Source of the DNA: Schistocephalus solidus
Lineage: Eukaryota > Platyhelminthes > Cestoda > Diphyllobothriidea > Diphyllobothriidae
NCBI GenBank assembly: GCA_017591395.1
Contig: WEDG01004495.1
Location: forward strand, 124,001-188,000
DNA: 64,000 nucleotides
Direction of reading: 5' to 3'
In this document: positions 55,045-64,000 of the stretch, one piece after another
Position numbering within the stretch: the stretch's first letter is position 1
Layout of the letters: the number at the start of each line of letters is the position of its first letter
The notes under the pieces: generated by a model
Told to the model about the DNA's origin: nothing
The model's database searches: none
The model's input: only the letters and a program-made list of their open reading frames with translations
Translations under genes and position numbers: made by a program

Positions 55045-55939
55045 CGTTAGCTCCACCGTCATAGTCCGACGGTGTCCACTGTATTCTTCAGAGAAGTGTG
55101 CTGCACGAACGGTGAATTGCGCTGGATAACAGTGAAAGTAGACTTGCACTGTATCTACCTCACTCTGCTCCTCTCCCCCACCTGGACCCGGTGCCAAGAT
55201 CGAGTCCTAAAGACTAATGGGAGAGTACGCAGGCCCACGCACTGTCGTCCAACATCAAGCAAAAGCACAATAACATAGGAAGGGGCGGCTCGGATCCCAA
55301 CTGAGTGGGAGTGCCATAAAGAAGACATAGAAGGAGACATTGCAGCCTGACTCTCAGTCTGCCAGTCGGCCATTGCGCAAAAGCGAACACGCGGGGCTGA
55401 CCACGTTGTCCAAGTTATCCCGTCAGTTAGCAGCCTTCCAACCTACGGCTTTTAGCGCACCGTAATAGTTTCAAGCGCGTCAGATTGTTAATAGTGAAAA
55501 AAATGCGCTGAGCCATCGACCTCACTCTCTCCCTCACCCTCACAATCAGAAAACCTTCTGAGCCGGTCAGTTTTCTGATGCGTGAGTAGGCGCATTGGCT
55601 GATGGGCCGGTGTACTCGTCTACGAGCGCCACAGCATGACCTGGCCCCCTTAACGCACACACCAGGATTCGCAAAACCAGGGGGTGAGAAGGAGCCATCC
55701 CCGTGTGGCTCGCCGTCCACTGGTGAACCAAATAACGAACAACACACACTGGGCCGATGGCGTAGTCTGATGTAAGTGTCAGATTGGCAGCCTTCCAAGC
55801 CAGGGTTTCTAGATAACCGTGATATTCTCAGGTACATGGTGATGGTGAGGGTGTTGTGTATGTATTGGTGCAGGTACTGTGCATGATGTGATTTAGTCTA
55901 GGGTGGTTTACCGCCGGTTATCGTGGAGATGCATGTGAC
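55045..55939 (-). other. RTE copy 1 3' UTR and shared 3' terminus
   Basis: The stretch parallels 47540-48440 block by block (GGATCCCA..GAGTGGGAGTGCCATA, CACCGTAATAGTTTCAAGCG, AAATGCGCTGAGCCAT). It ends with the tail shared with 4981-5390, 13318-13715 and 10590-10745. Inside each UTR there is an approximate internal duplication (GAAGGAG.CATTGCAGCCTGACTCTCAG-like lines recur). Confidence 0.75.
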
Positions 55940-57195
55940 TTAATGGGCCCATGCGGTGTTTGAATGTGCGGGAGCTAGAGGGAAGTGGAGGTGAGCGCAG
56001 CGACTGTACGTCGCAGCCCCAGGCACTGGTTCACCAGTCTCTGTGCGATGTATTCGCAGGTGATCGACCAGGCCAATGCGTGAGGTGAAGTTGCGGGCGC
56101 AGTGAGAGCAGAAGTCGGGAGAGGCTGTCGGTTTGTCGTTAGTGATAGTGGTGGTGGCAGTGGCGGTGAGCATGGCAGGAGCGGAGGGTGGGCGTGAGGT
56201 ATCGGTGCTGTCTACGTTGCGGTGAATTCCGCTGTCCTGGATGCACATGTGACCGAATAGGCCCATGCGGTGAGTGAATGCGCGTGGGCAGTAGCTGCGG
56301 CGATCTCTGCTGTGAGTTGGTGCTCCATGCACTGATTTCTCAGTCTCTCTGCGATGGATTCGCTAGTGACCGAGCAGGCCGATGCGTGAGGTGAATGCGC
56401 GATCGCAATGAGGACAGATTGGGACTGAGTTTCCATCGCAGGTGGTGGTGATGTGTGCGGGGAAATCAGTTGATGAGTTTTGGGATGTGGCCCCTTTGAC
56501 GGTGGGAGTGGGGGCATTGGTGCCAGAGGTTACCGTCGAGGATTTAATTTTTTTTGCATTGCCTCCGAAGGTGTTCGATCAGGCCGATTCGCGCTCGGAA
56601 GGTACGTTGACAGTGTGAGCATTTCGTGAGGTCTTGGACATTGGCGGTGTTGGCCCGTGGTGCTGGTGACTTTTGCGCCACCCTTTTGGCCTTGGCGGTT
56701 GCGACCCGGTTGGCTTGATAGATTGCTGCCCCTGTCTTCATTGTCCTCCTCTGGGCCGGTCGGTTCCGGGCGAGGTCCTCCCATTTTTTCGGGTTGATCT
56801 GCAGTTGCTTCTGGGCATTCTTCAGAGTGTCCTTGTAGCGTCGTACTTGACCCTCTTGTCCATGAGAACCCGTGGCGACATCTCCATAGAAGAGTCGTTT
56901 GGGTAGTCACTTGTTGTCCATCCTCACAAGGTGGTCGCTCCAGCGCAGTTGCAGTTGTTTCAGATGGGCGTAGATGCTGAGGATGCCTGTTCGTTTCAGC
57001 ACTTCTGTGTCCGTGATCCTGTCTTGCCATTTTAGCATTAGTATTGTGCGGAGGCAGCTGGGGTGGAAGTGGTTGAGCTTCCACGCCTGTTTTTGGTAGA
57101 ACGTCCAGGTCTCCATTCCTTTCAGCAGCGTTGACAAGATGATAGCTTTGTACATCTTGAGTTTGTTGCTGAAGTGGAAACCGTGTCGATTCCAT
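55940..57195 (-). pseudogene. RTE copy 1 C-terminus with C2H2 zinc fingers
   Basis: After codons for [11 protein letters not shown] and a Pro/Gln-rich linker, a first finger reads CSHCQRTFRARIGLIEHLRR ending in Cys (C2HC, 56741-56530). Later fingers include YCPRAFTHRMGLFGHM and CSHCARNFTSRIGLVDHLRI with the spacer HRTETGEPVPGAATYSR. About four or five fingers are traceable across two or three frames. Their role is presumably binding element RNA or target DNA. Confidence 0.82.
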
Positions 57196-57887
57196 ACGAT
57201 GTTCTGCATGCGTCTGAAGGCTTGGCTGGCTTTTGCGATCCGGTGGGCGACCTCATCATCGATTTTTGTTCTGCGGGAGAGGTTGCTGCCCAGGCAGGTG
57301 AAGGTATCGACGGGTTTCAGTTGAGTGCTATTGACATTGATGTGAGCTGCGATTTCGGTGGTATTGTGTGGCGGTTGATGCATGCCCATCGTTTTCCCCG
57401 TGTTGATGCGCTGTCCGATGTTGTCGCAGGCTGCAACGAAGAGGTCCCTGCTACTTTGCATGTCCCCTTCTATCGTTGCATTGAGAGCGCAGTCGTCAGC
57501 GAAGAGAAGTTCGTGGATGGTGGCTGTGGATACACGCGAGTGAAAATGCATCTGTTGTTGGTTTAGGAGTCGGCCGTTCATCAGGTAGGCAATGTGAATC
57601 CCGGGGCGTTCGTGACGGTAGGCGTCCATTAGTATGACAGAGTACATGAGACTGAAGAGCGTAGGCGCGAGGACGCAGCTCTGCGTTACTCTGTTGGTCA
57701 CTGCGAAGGCCTCTGAGACGGCTCCATTGTCCGTGATGCGCGCCATCATGCCATCGTGGAGTTGACGCACCATGTCAGTGAATCGTTTGATCCAGCCTAA
57801 TTTCTGCATGATCTTCCACAGTCCTCGCATTCCACCTCTTGTCTGCGCACCTCCCCAATTTATCAGTTCATCAAATCCCCGTTTCAC
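56907..57887 (-). pseudogene. RTE copy 1 RT palm and thumb (326 codons)
   Basis: [20 protein letters not shown], then motif B damaged to [17 protein letters not shown] (usual NGVKQGCVLAP), then the active site [11 protein letters not shown] at residues 127-137. Motif D and thumb follow: [39 protein letters not shown] and [24 protein letters not shown] is intact, but three key residues of motif B have changed. Confidence 0.88.
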
Positions 57888-58051
57888 TCACCCCAGAATC
57901 ACAGGCAGCCGTAAAGCATAAGATTTTTCGGATTTTATATTTATTAGAAAAATAAGATGTACAAATGGGGATCATTCTATTGCTGCGCCGTCCTTTGCGG
58001 TGGGCTTGCGGACGGTCGTGATGGGCCAGACATGGATTCTAAGTGAAAGAA

Positions 58052-59060
58052 TTATATAAAAATACAACAAGGACTAACCATCAGTGTCATCGAATGTGGA
58101 GTCTGGCTTATTGCGAAGCCTTTCGTCAGATCCACGAAGGTTTTGTATTGGCTTTCCGGGAGGAGTCCTTGTTCCAGATGACCGTTGAGGCAATTGAGGA
58201 GAATGCGGTCAAAAATGTTTCCGGCGATTTTGAGCAGTGAGATTCCTTGGTCGTTGTCGATGAGCTGGCGGTTTCCCTTCCACTTGTAGAGGTGGACGAT
58301 TGTAGCATCCTTGAAATCCTGAGGGACCTGTCCTTGGCGCCACATCTCCTGGAAGAGTGCTGGGAACTGGTTCATCAGTTGGGGCCGCCATACTTGTTAA
58401 TCTCAGCAGGAGTTGCGTCTAATCCAGGTGTTTTCCCGCCAGAGAGTTGTTGCATTGTCCTGATGGTTTCTTGTAGAGAGGACAGGAGATCGAGGTCGGC
58501 GTTGGTTTCCCCTTCAGGCAGTCGGTCGATGGCGGCGTCGGAGATGGTGGAGGACCGGTTAAGAACGCTTTGGAAGTGCCTTGCCCAGCGCTTCAGGATT
58601 TGCGTAATCTTAGTGAGCAGGGTAGTTCCGTCAGCACTGAGAAGAGGGATGCCTCTTTTGACAGGAGCTCCGTAGACAGTCTTGATGGCGGCGAGGAAGT
58701 TCTTCCATTCGTTGCGGTCCGCGTACCCTTGGAGCTTCTCGGCATTGCGGGCCATCCAGGCGTCCGGCATCTCCCGCAGCCTTTACTGTACAGGGTGGCG
58801 AATTTGGTAGAAGGTTGTCTTGTTTGCATCACTAGGGTGGTTGATGTAGGCTTTATGCAACCTGTTCTTTTCAGCGTGCGTAGTGTTGATGGCTGCGTCA
58901 TTGTCATCGGACTAGTCTTGGCTCTGATGACGTGCACGGCCGAGGACATCCAGGGTGGTGGATTAGACTTTGGCACCAGCGGTTCTCCGTAAAGGCGTCC
59001 TCTTCGGCGACTGGGAGCTTGGCCAGCTCGGTGCTGAAATGGAGATGGTGAGTAGTACAT
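58052..59060 (-). pseudogene. RTE copy 1 linker and RT fingers
   Basis: Frames contain EKLQGYADRNEWKNFLAAIK, then TKITQILKRWARHFQSVLNR and ETIRTMQQLSGGKTPGLDAT. They continue with LFQEMWRQGQVPQDFKDATI, the LEQGLLPESQ segment and a damaged motif A (FVDLTKGFA). The stretch normally between PESQ and FVDLTK is deleted, and a break of about 160 bp follows before the palm frame. Confidence 0.82.
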
Positions 59061-59095
59061 TCAACAAAGTAGTATTCATCTTACCTGGTGGCCGC

Positions 59096-60006
59096 TTACC
59101 TGCGTGGCTGAAGACGAAGCATCATCTTGAAGATCACCAGGCGATGATCCGTCCATCCGTTGGCACCGGGGATCGCCTTTGCCACTAACACGTCCTGTTG
59201 CTCACGCCTCCGGACGAAGACATAATCCAACAGGTGCCAGTGTCTCGACCGGGGGTGCACCCAGGTCGCCTTCTGCCGCATCGGGAGGCAGAAAAAGGTA
59301 TTGGTCAGTTTCAGACGGTGCACTGCGCAGGTTCTTATGAGGATAAGATAATTGTCATTGAAGCCGGCAAGACCATGCGACCCAGCTTTCCTCTCCACGT
59401 GACATGGTCTGTCCTGACGCGGGCGTTAAAGTCACCAAGGACAATTAGCTTAACCGCTTTCGGCACAGTCGTCAGGACGGCGTGCAGATCATTGTAGAAT
59501 TTGTTCTTTGCCTCTTCGGAGTTCGTCATTGAGGGGGCATAGGCGCTGATGGTGGTGGCGAACTTATCTCTCCGAAGAGGCAGGCGGAGGCTCATCAGGC
59601 GATCATTGATGGCCTGCGGCAGACAAGGCAGTCGTCCCACGATGTCGTTCCAGATGGCAAAGGCGACACCAGCGTCGCATCGCTCTGCCTTTTGGCGGCC
59701 GCTCCAGAAGGTGTAGGCGGCACCCTCTTCCTCCAGCTGACCCTGCTCAGAGAATCGGGTCTCGCGGAGAGCAGCAATGTCCACCTTGTATCGCGCCTGT
59801 TCTAGAGCGACTAGCACCGTCCTTCGTTCGGGTCGGTTGTTCCTCGTATTGTCTAAACCGGATCGAACATTCCAGGCTGATAGAGGGAGTGGGCTCACTC
59901 GAGCATCCCGGAGGGTACGGTGTGGGAGCTTGAGAGAGGTGTTATTGTTGGTATTGTGTAAAGCTTTTCGACCGCATGTAATTGCAGTCTGCGAGCCACG
60001 GTCCAC
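59096..60006 (-). pseudogene. RTE copy 1 AP endonuclease (CFDP2-like)
   Basis: [20 protein letters not shown], then [20 protein letters not shown] (catalytic Glu in RETRF), ISAYAPSM and [12 protein letters not shown] (GDFN) lie in frame 60006-59335. A frameshift near 59390 leads to [39 protein letters not shown] and [15 protein letters not shown] (TDHRL as the terminal SDH-type motif). All catalytic residues can be seen, but in two frames. Confidence 0.88.
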
Positions 60007-60221
60007 TGCAGCTGTCCTCAGACCTAGAATTTGTTTAGGGCAAATTTTCTAGTGCTCTCCCCCGCGAGGGGGTAAGCAGTGCTGTCCCTAAATGGGGCTG
60101 CTCAGTCATCCTAGGCGGCTCCAGAACTCCATTATGGGTCACGATTTGGGTCAGTGAGAGAACAACCGATTTGTCTGGGTTGCCTACGTGATTGCTGTCG
60201 CGCCCGCCGTAGGACTTTTTC

Positions 60222-60350
60222 GACCGTGAGGAAGAGGGAAAGGTGAGGGGAGAGGGGGGGAAGAGCAGGGAGGAGGGTAGAGAAAGGTGGATACGGAGGA
60301 GAGCAGAGGGGGGCAAGAAGGATGGGGATAATGGGAGAAGGGGAAGGGTA
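60222..60350 (+). repeat. Polypurine G/A tract
   Basis: About 125 bases are almost purely A and G with many GGG/GGGG runs (AGAGGGGGGGAAGAG, AGCAGAGGGGGGCAAG). They sit just upstream of the RTE copy 1 5' side. The opposite strand is a pyrimidine tract. It has strong quadruplex or triplex potential. Confidence 0.9.
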
Positions 60351-61675
60351 GGGTATATATATAAGTCCTACGGATGGCGCGCGGTGGATATATATGATAA
60401 CCTGAGTGTTCCAGGCAACCTGTTAGCAGAAAAAAACGCATTATGAAGGCTGCAGACCTTAAATGCAAAGATAAAAAGCAGTTCATATTTCAAATATATG
60501 GCCATTTGTGAGCCCTTTTAAAAACCTAAATAACTCTCAAGCAGAAAATTATCTGAAGACTTAATTTTCTACAAGATGAGAGTTTTGTGCCCCATTTATA
60601 ATACCTCTGACAGATTTTTTACAAGCATCGAAAACCAAAGTTGTTTCACGACTAAGACTACAAAATTTTTTTACAAAACGCTTAATATATGAATTAGCCT
60701 GGGATTTTGTTTCATGCTCATCAATATTACCAGCTGAATTAGGTAGTGCTCTGTAGATGCAAGCCAGTAGATATTTCTTCAGTTCCTGTGTCTATTATAT
60801 GCGCTTTTATAAGGAGTGGAATACCAGTAACTTGAATTAATTTGTCCCTGAACGTATTGCGTTAGATTATTCTCTTAAGCTACTTTCTTACTTCTTCGCT
60901 CAATCTCCGTGGTGCACGTTTGGACAGTTAACTGCTCCAGTCAAGCGTGGCTCTTGTATTGAGTGGTGAAAATTTCGTTCTGTGACATGTGCGACCCGGG
61001 AATTTCATTTCATCTGTTGAGGATTCTAGTGGCAATTCAGCACAGAATTTTTCTGCGCTGCTGGCCTTTATTTGCCATCCTGTTTTTTATACACCGTCGA
61101 TAGTTCAGAGACAGCAGGTTCACGGTGTGTTGGCAATGCTTATGAAAAATTGAACCTGAACGGCTTGTCTTGAGGTCACAGCTGATATGTTTAGTTCTTT
61201 AAGAACACGACAATCTGGTTAACTTAATCCCAACAAAAAAGATTTACCTCCTTATTTTGACTTTAACAGAAGTTAGCAATGTATTTTACATCCCTATCCT
61301 TATATATAATTGTGATTACGTAAAACGTAGTGCGCAATTTCACTGAACTCTTTTGTCTTTCAGCATGTCTTTTTTCCTTTAAGACTAAAAGACCTTTGCT
61401 TCACAATCTTAAAGTTTCTCTACCTCATTCACCGGAATACACAATCCTATCTTAAGTAAGTTAATTCATTACTAACTAATTTCTGTTCCTTTTTATTATC
61501 AGAATGCATTGTTTCTCTCAGCCAGTACTTGCATCTCTATGAGTTTTGGTACACTCAGTGCTGTCTAATGGCCTCCAGGCCTTTCTTCGACAATATCTAC
61601 CAACCTATGTGTACGTAGGCGTTCTGGCTCCCCAAAACAGACACCAGACACATGTGACACGTGAGAGACGAGAGT
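60351..61675. other. Intergenic DNA upstream of the four-exon gene
   Basis: A short TATATATATA lies at 60355. No gene or repeat was recognised. An acceptor-like TCCCCAAAACAG at 61640, 35 nt before the ATG at 61676, could be a 5' UTR intron end or a spliced-leader acceptor. Confidence 0.4.
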
Positions 61676-63663
61676 ATGGATACGTTGGGCACAGCGCCTA
61701 CTTTCGTTCCTAGTCCACTTGATTCAGCCGCACCATCAATAAACAGCGGGTGAGTGAACGTAGCTTGGGGCTTGTCCGGCGTGACAGACTTTTGAGCTCT
61801 TTGACATGGTATGCTGCTGAATGATTGGATAACTCGTCCTCTTCACTCAGAGCGGTGTCAAAACGGCTCCCTGATTTGGTCCCTTGGCGACTCATCGATG
61901 TGTTAGCTGAGGGTACTAGTAGGGTTGTGCGTTTTGAATGGCTATAGCTTGTCGCGCTTGTGTTAATGGACAGATGCTTGTACTGAGTGACTTGCCATAC
62001 TGACAGTACAGGTACTAGCTAAAAGCCCAGGAACGCGTGTTTGACCGATCTGTTGTCGCTGCATGATGCGGTGGTGAGGGGCCGTTGTGAGGGGTCGTCT
62101 CCGGCCGAGACGACAGTTTCGGCTTTTGGACCGAGCCTGAAAAGCTCCATTTCGACGCTAGTCGCTACTCGGAGGTCAAGATACTTTCAGTTTCCAAACG
62201 CTCCACAAACCAAATCACTGATCATTTCATGCAACCAACCTCATCTTCATGGAATTTTTCCCGGTTGGTGCTGAATTCGACTACTATGAAATTAAAACTG
62301 AATAAAGTTAGGAGGAGCTATGACGTCGCAGAACGCAGTGGATAAAAAAACCCTTATCATCAGTGTACCTGCCTGGCCAGTGCATCGCTAATTGCTACAT
62401 AATGTCTTGTCACCTTTCTCGCAGGGTATTTGCACGCTTCCTGACAAAAGCCTGGCGGAATTTTAATGCAATGGATAACTGACCAGCCGTGCAGACATCT
62501 AATGAAACATCGTTTCGCATCCGAAATCCCTCAATTTGTGGCAATTTTACTGGCCTTATTCACATTTTACACGGAATGGGGGCATTGCGTGGGTCGCTGA
62601 CGCATCCGCATCCATTACGTGACCTTCGTTTGAAGAATTAGTACAAGTGTTCTGCCTGTCGTCTTTGCCTGTTTTGGCAGTCGGCCACAGAACACTAAGG
62701 CTAAGCGCAATTTGTCTATAACTCAGTTTTCATTCTGTGTACTATAATATTGCATATTTATGCAATATCCGCGTCTGTTATTTTAATGTTTTTTAAAGTG
62801 ATATTTTTGCCAAAAAGGGACGACAGTTTTTCGTTTTGTTTATAGTCTCCTTACCCGTCTACTTACAGATCTGAATCTACTGGGTTGGAGACCAGTGCAA
62901 CGACGCTTCTGCAGCAGATACTCGACGATACTAGCTTCCTTTTACGCTCCGAAACGAAACGTTTCGGCGCCAAATGCGTCGCTCACATGCTACCCAGATG
63001 TGCCGACGGCCTTACTTGCCTTCCCGACTTCTGCCCTGATCCTGAGATGTTTGCTCGCCAGAAGACGGCCAGTACTCCTCTGATGGCGCCGATTCTTTTG
63101 CGCATGCTTCTAACTAACATTCTCCTTATGGAGTTCCTCGTTTGCCAGAAGGTTGAGCCCACTGCGCCAAATAGACCACAGGAATCGACCCAATCCGACG
63201 GTTCTGAGGTAATTTTCATTAGCATCCTTGCTTTAGGCCGTCAGGCAGCGCTCCTGTGTAACGATCCCATCACCCCTACCGCTGCATATTTCAGAAGGGC
63301 AACGACAGCGTGGCAGCGGACACAACCAAATCACCGATCAATGAGCTGGATCAGCTCTTCCAACGCGCCGGAGAGCTACCTCTCTTTACGCTCTCCTTTC
63401 TTGACCTCCTACTCACGCACTCTGCCCACGCACTCAACAAGACGGTGAATATGTTCAAGGTAGCCGCCTCGAGACTGCTACAGCTACCGCCACAGAGCAT
63501 CCAGTCGGCCACCAATGTCCACAGGGCTCGCAGGGAAGACACTAAAGATGAAGTTAAACGACAGAAGAACGCTAGGGTGACATTGAAGAACATACAGGAA
63601 GAAGAAGAGGTGATGAATTCACAGAATGAGTCTGAGGCGTCCCGTGATGAATCCGGTTTGTAA
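61676..63663 (+). CDS. Orphan four-exon gene, about 308 residues, function unknown
   Basis: The proposed exons are 61676-61749, 62031-62174, 62869-63208 and 63295-63663. Donors are GTGAGT, GTCAAG and GTAATT; acceptors are AAAGCCCAG, CTACTTACAG and CATATTTCAG. The split codons GG|G and AG|A and a phase-0 joint keep one open frame of 927 bases from ATG (in-frame TGA 21 bases upstream) to TAA. Introns are 281, 694 and 86 nt. The product begins MDTLGTAPTFVPSP and continues TDLLSLHDAVVRGRCEG. Helical segments are LLQQILDDTSFLLRSETKRF and ILLRMLLTNILLMEFLVCQK, then INELDQLFQRAGELPLFTLS. The C-terminus is charged and Glu-rich (NIQEEEEVMNSQNESEASRD). No known domain was recognised, and no transposon motif is present. 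The GTCAAG donor is the weakest point. Confidence 0.6.
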
Positions 63664-64000
63664 AGTTCGTTTTGATGAGATTTAACTTCGTTCCATACTT
63701 TTCCGCGTGTTTTGATCTAGTTAGTATGATAATCTGGTCACTGGACTATACAGCGTGTATATCGGTCGAAAACGAACAATCACATAGATACTTTGATCGC
63801 TAAATTTGCCCTGTGCTCTCACATCTTATGCTCGGGTCACGAAAAGCTAGCAGCCAGCCAGGCCAAGAAGAGACCAAGTCAAAAATTTACAGAAGTTGTC
63901 CAGCAAGCTCGGAGCTTTTCTTACCCTGAGATGCCCATCGTATTCGTCTGCGTCCATTCCACTGTGACCGAGTGCTCTGTCTACTGCGGCAAGGACAGAG
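63664..64000. other. 3' flank of the four-exon gene
   Basis: No AATAAA was seen close to the stop, and nothing else can be named. The 3' UTR and poly(A) site are not resolved. Confidence 0.4.

Larger units (their letters stand above)
55045..60200 (-). mobile_element. RTE-type LINE with C-terminal C2H2 zinc fingers, copy 1
   Basis: On the minus strand lie a 5' UTR (about 60200-60007), CFDP2-like AP endonuclease (60006-59096), linker and RT fingers (59060-58052), RT palm and thumb (57887-56907), RT C-terminus running into a zinc-finger region (57195-55940), and a 3' UTR ending at the shared RTE tail (55215-55045). It is the most complete RTE copy here. Frameshifts and a disrupted RT make it inactive. 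Its 5' side is flanked by a polypurine block. Confidence 0.88.

Noticed and set aside
59096..60006. Host craniofacial development protein 2 (CFDP2) gene
   Set aside because: The similarity is to the RTE endonuclease that CFDP2-type proteins captured. Here it is followed by RT and ends in the LINE tail.
1..64000. CRISPR arrays, bacterial operons, phage or prokaryotic regulatory sites
   Set aside because: Introns, LINEs, SINEs and LTR elements show a eukaryotic genome. No spaced direct-repeat array was seen.

Overview
The window is eukaryotic. It is about 64 kb of intron-bearing, repeat-dense DNA in which nearly all long open frames belong to decayed retrotransposons. The transposons point to a diphyllobothriidean tapeworm (Spirometra / Schistocephalus / Dibothriocephalus type). 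The strongest pointer is an RTE-like LINE whose endonuclease-reverse transcriptase is followed by C2H2 zinc fingers of the HLRIHRTETGEPV type. CR1/Jockey-like LINEs, flatworm-style Ty3/Gypsy elements and tRNA-derived SINEs fit the same picture. The species assignment is inference.

The most useful host-gene result is a ZCCHC4 orthologue (28S rRNA N6-adenosine methyltransferase) on the minus strand between 12845 and 6514. It is split into small exons with no long ORF. Six exons were placed by GT-AG sites, matching phases and family motifs. They carry part of a GRF-type finger, the FCxxC finger, the catalytic DPPF motif and the C-terminal cysteine-rich cluster. Three of its introns are only 33-46 nt. 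A T9 run just before DPPF shifts the frame. The large intron holds an inverted pair of tRNA-like SINEs and a plus-strand exon-like ORF.

A second host gene, of unknown function, is proposed at 61676-63663 (+). It has four exons with three phase-matched introns and about 308 codons. Exon-like orphans also occur at 23129-23452 (-), 52517-52566 (+) and 53005-53212 (+).

Layout: 1-4980 unassigned. 4981-5390 is an RTE 3' tail. 6514-12845 is ZCCHC4 (-), with an RTE tail and SINEs in its intron. 13318-13715 is an RTE tail. 15445-19440 is a degenerate Ty3/Gypsy element (-) with diverged LTRs. 20925-21005 is a minisatellite. 21213-21974 is the integrase tail of a second Gypsy element. 24700-45175 is a nested LINE graveyard: CR1/Jockey-like copies on both strands, nested insertions, tandem duplications and 3'-tail pile-ups. 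47540-51200 (-) is an RTE copy that has lost its RT core. 52.5-53.2 kb holds orphan exons. 53.5-55.0 kb holds a second SINE family with TA microsatellites. 55045-60200 (-) is the fuller RTE copy with zinc fingers. 61676-63663 is the orphan gene.

The transposons are linked by shared tails. At least five RTE copies end at the same 3' terminus, as expected for target-primed reverse transcription with 5' truncation. Two CR1-like copies share a 3'-UTR hairpin. All ORF-bearing elements seen here carry stops or frameshifts, so none looks autonomous as sequenced.
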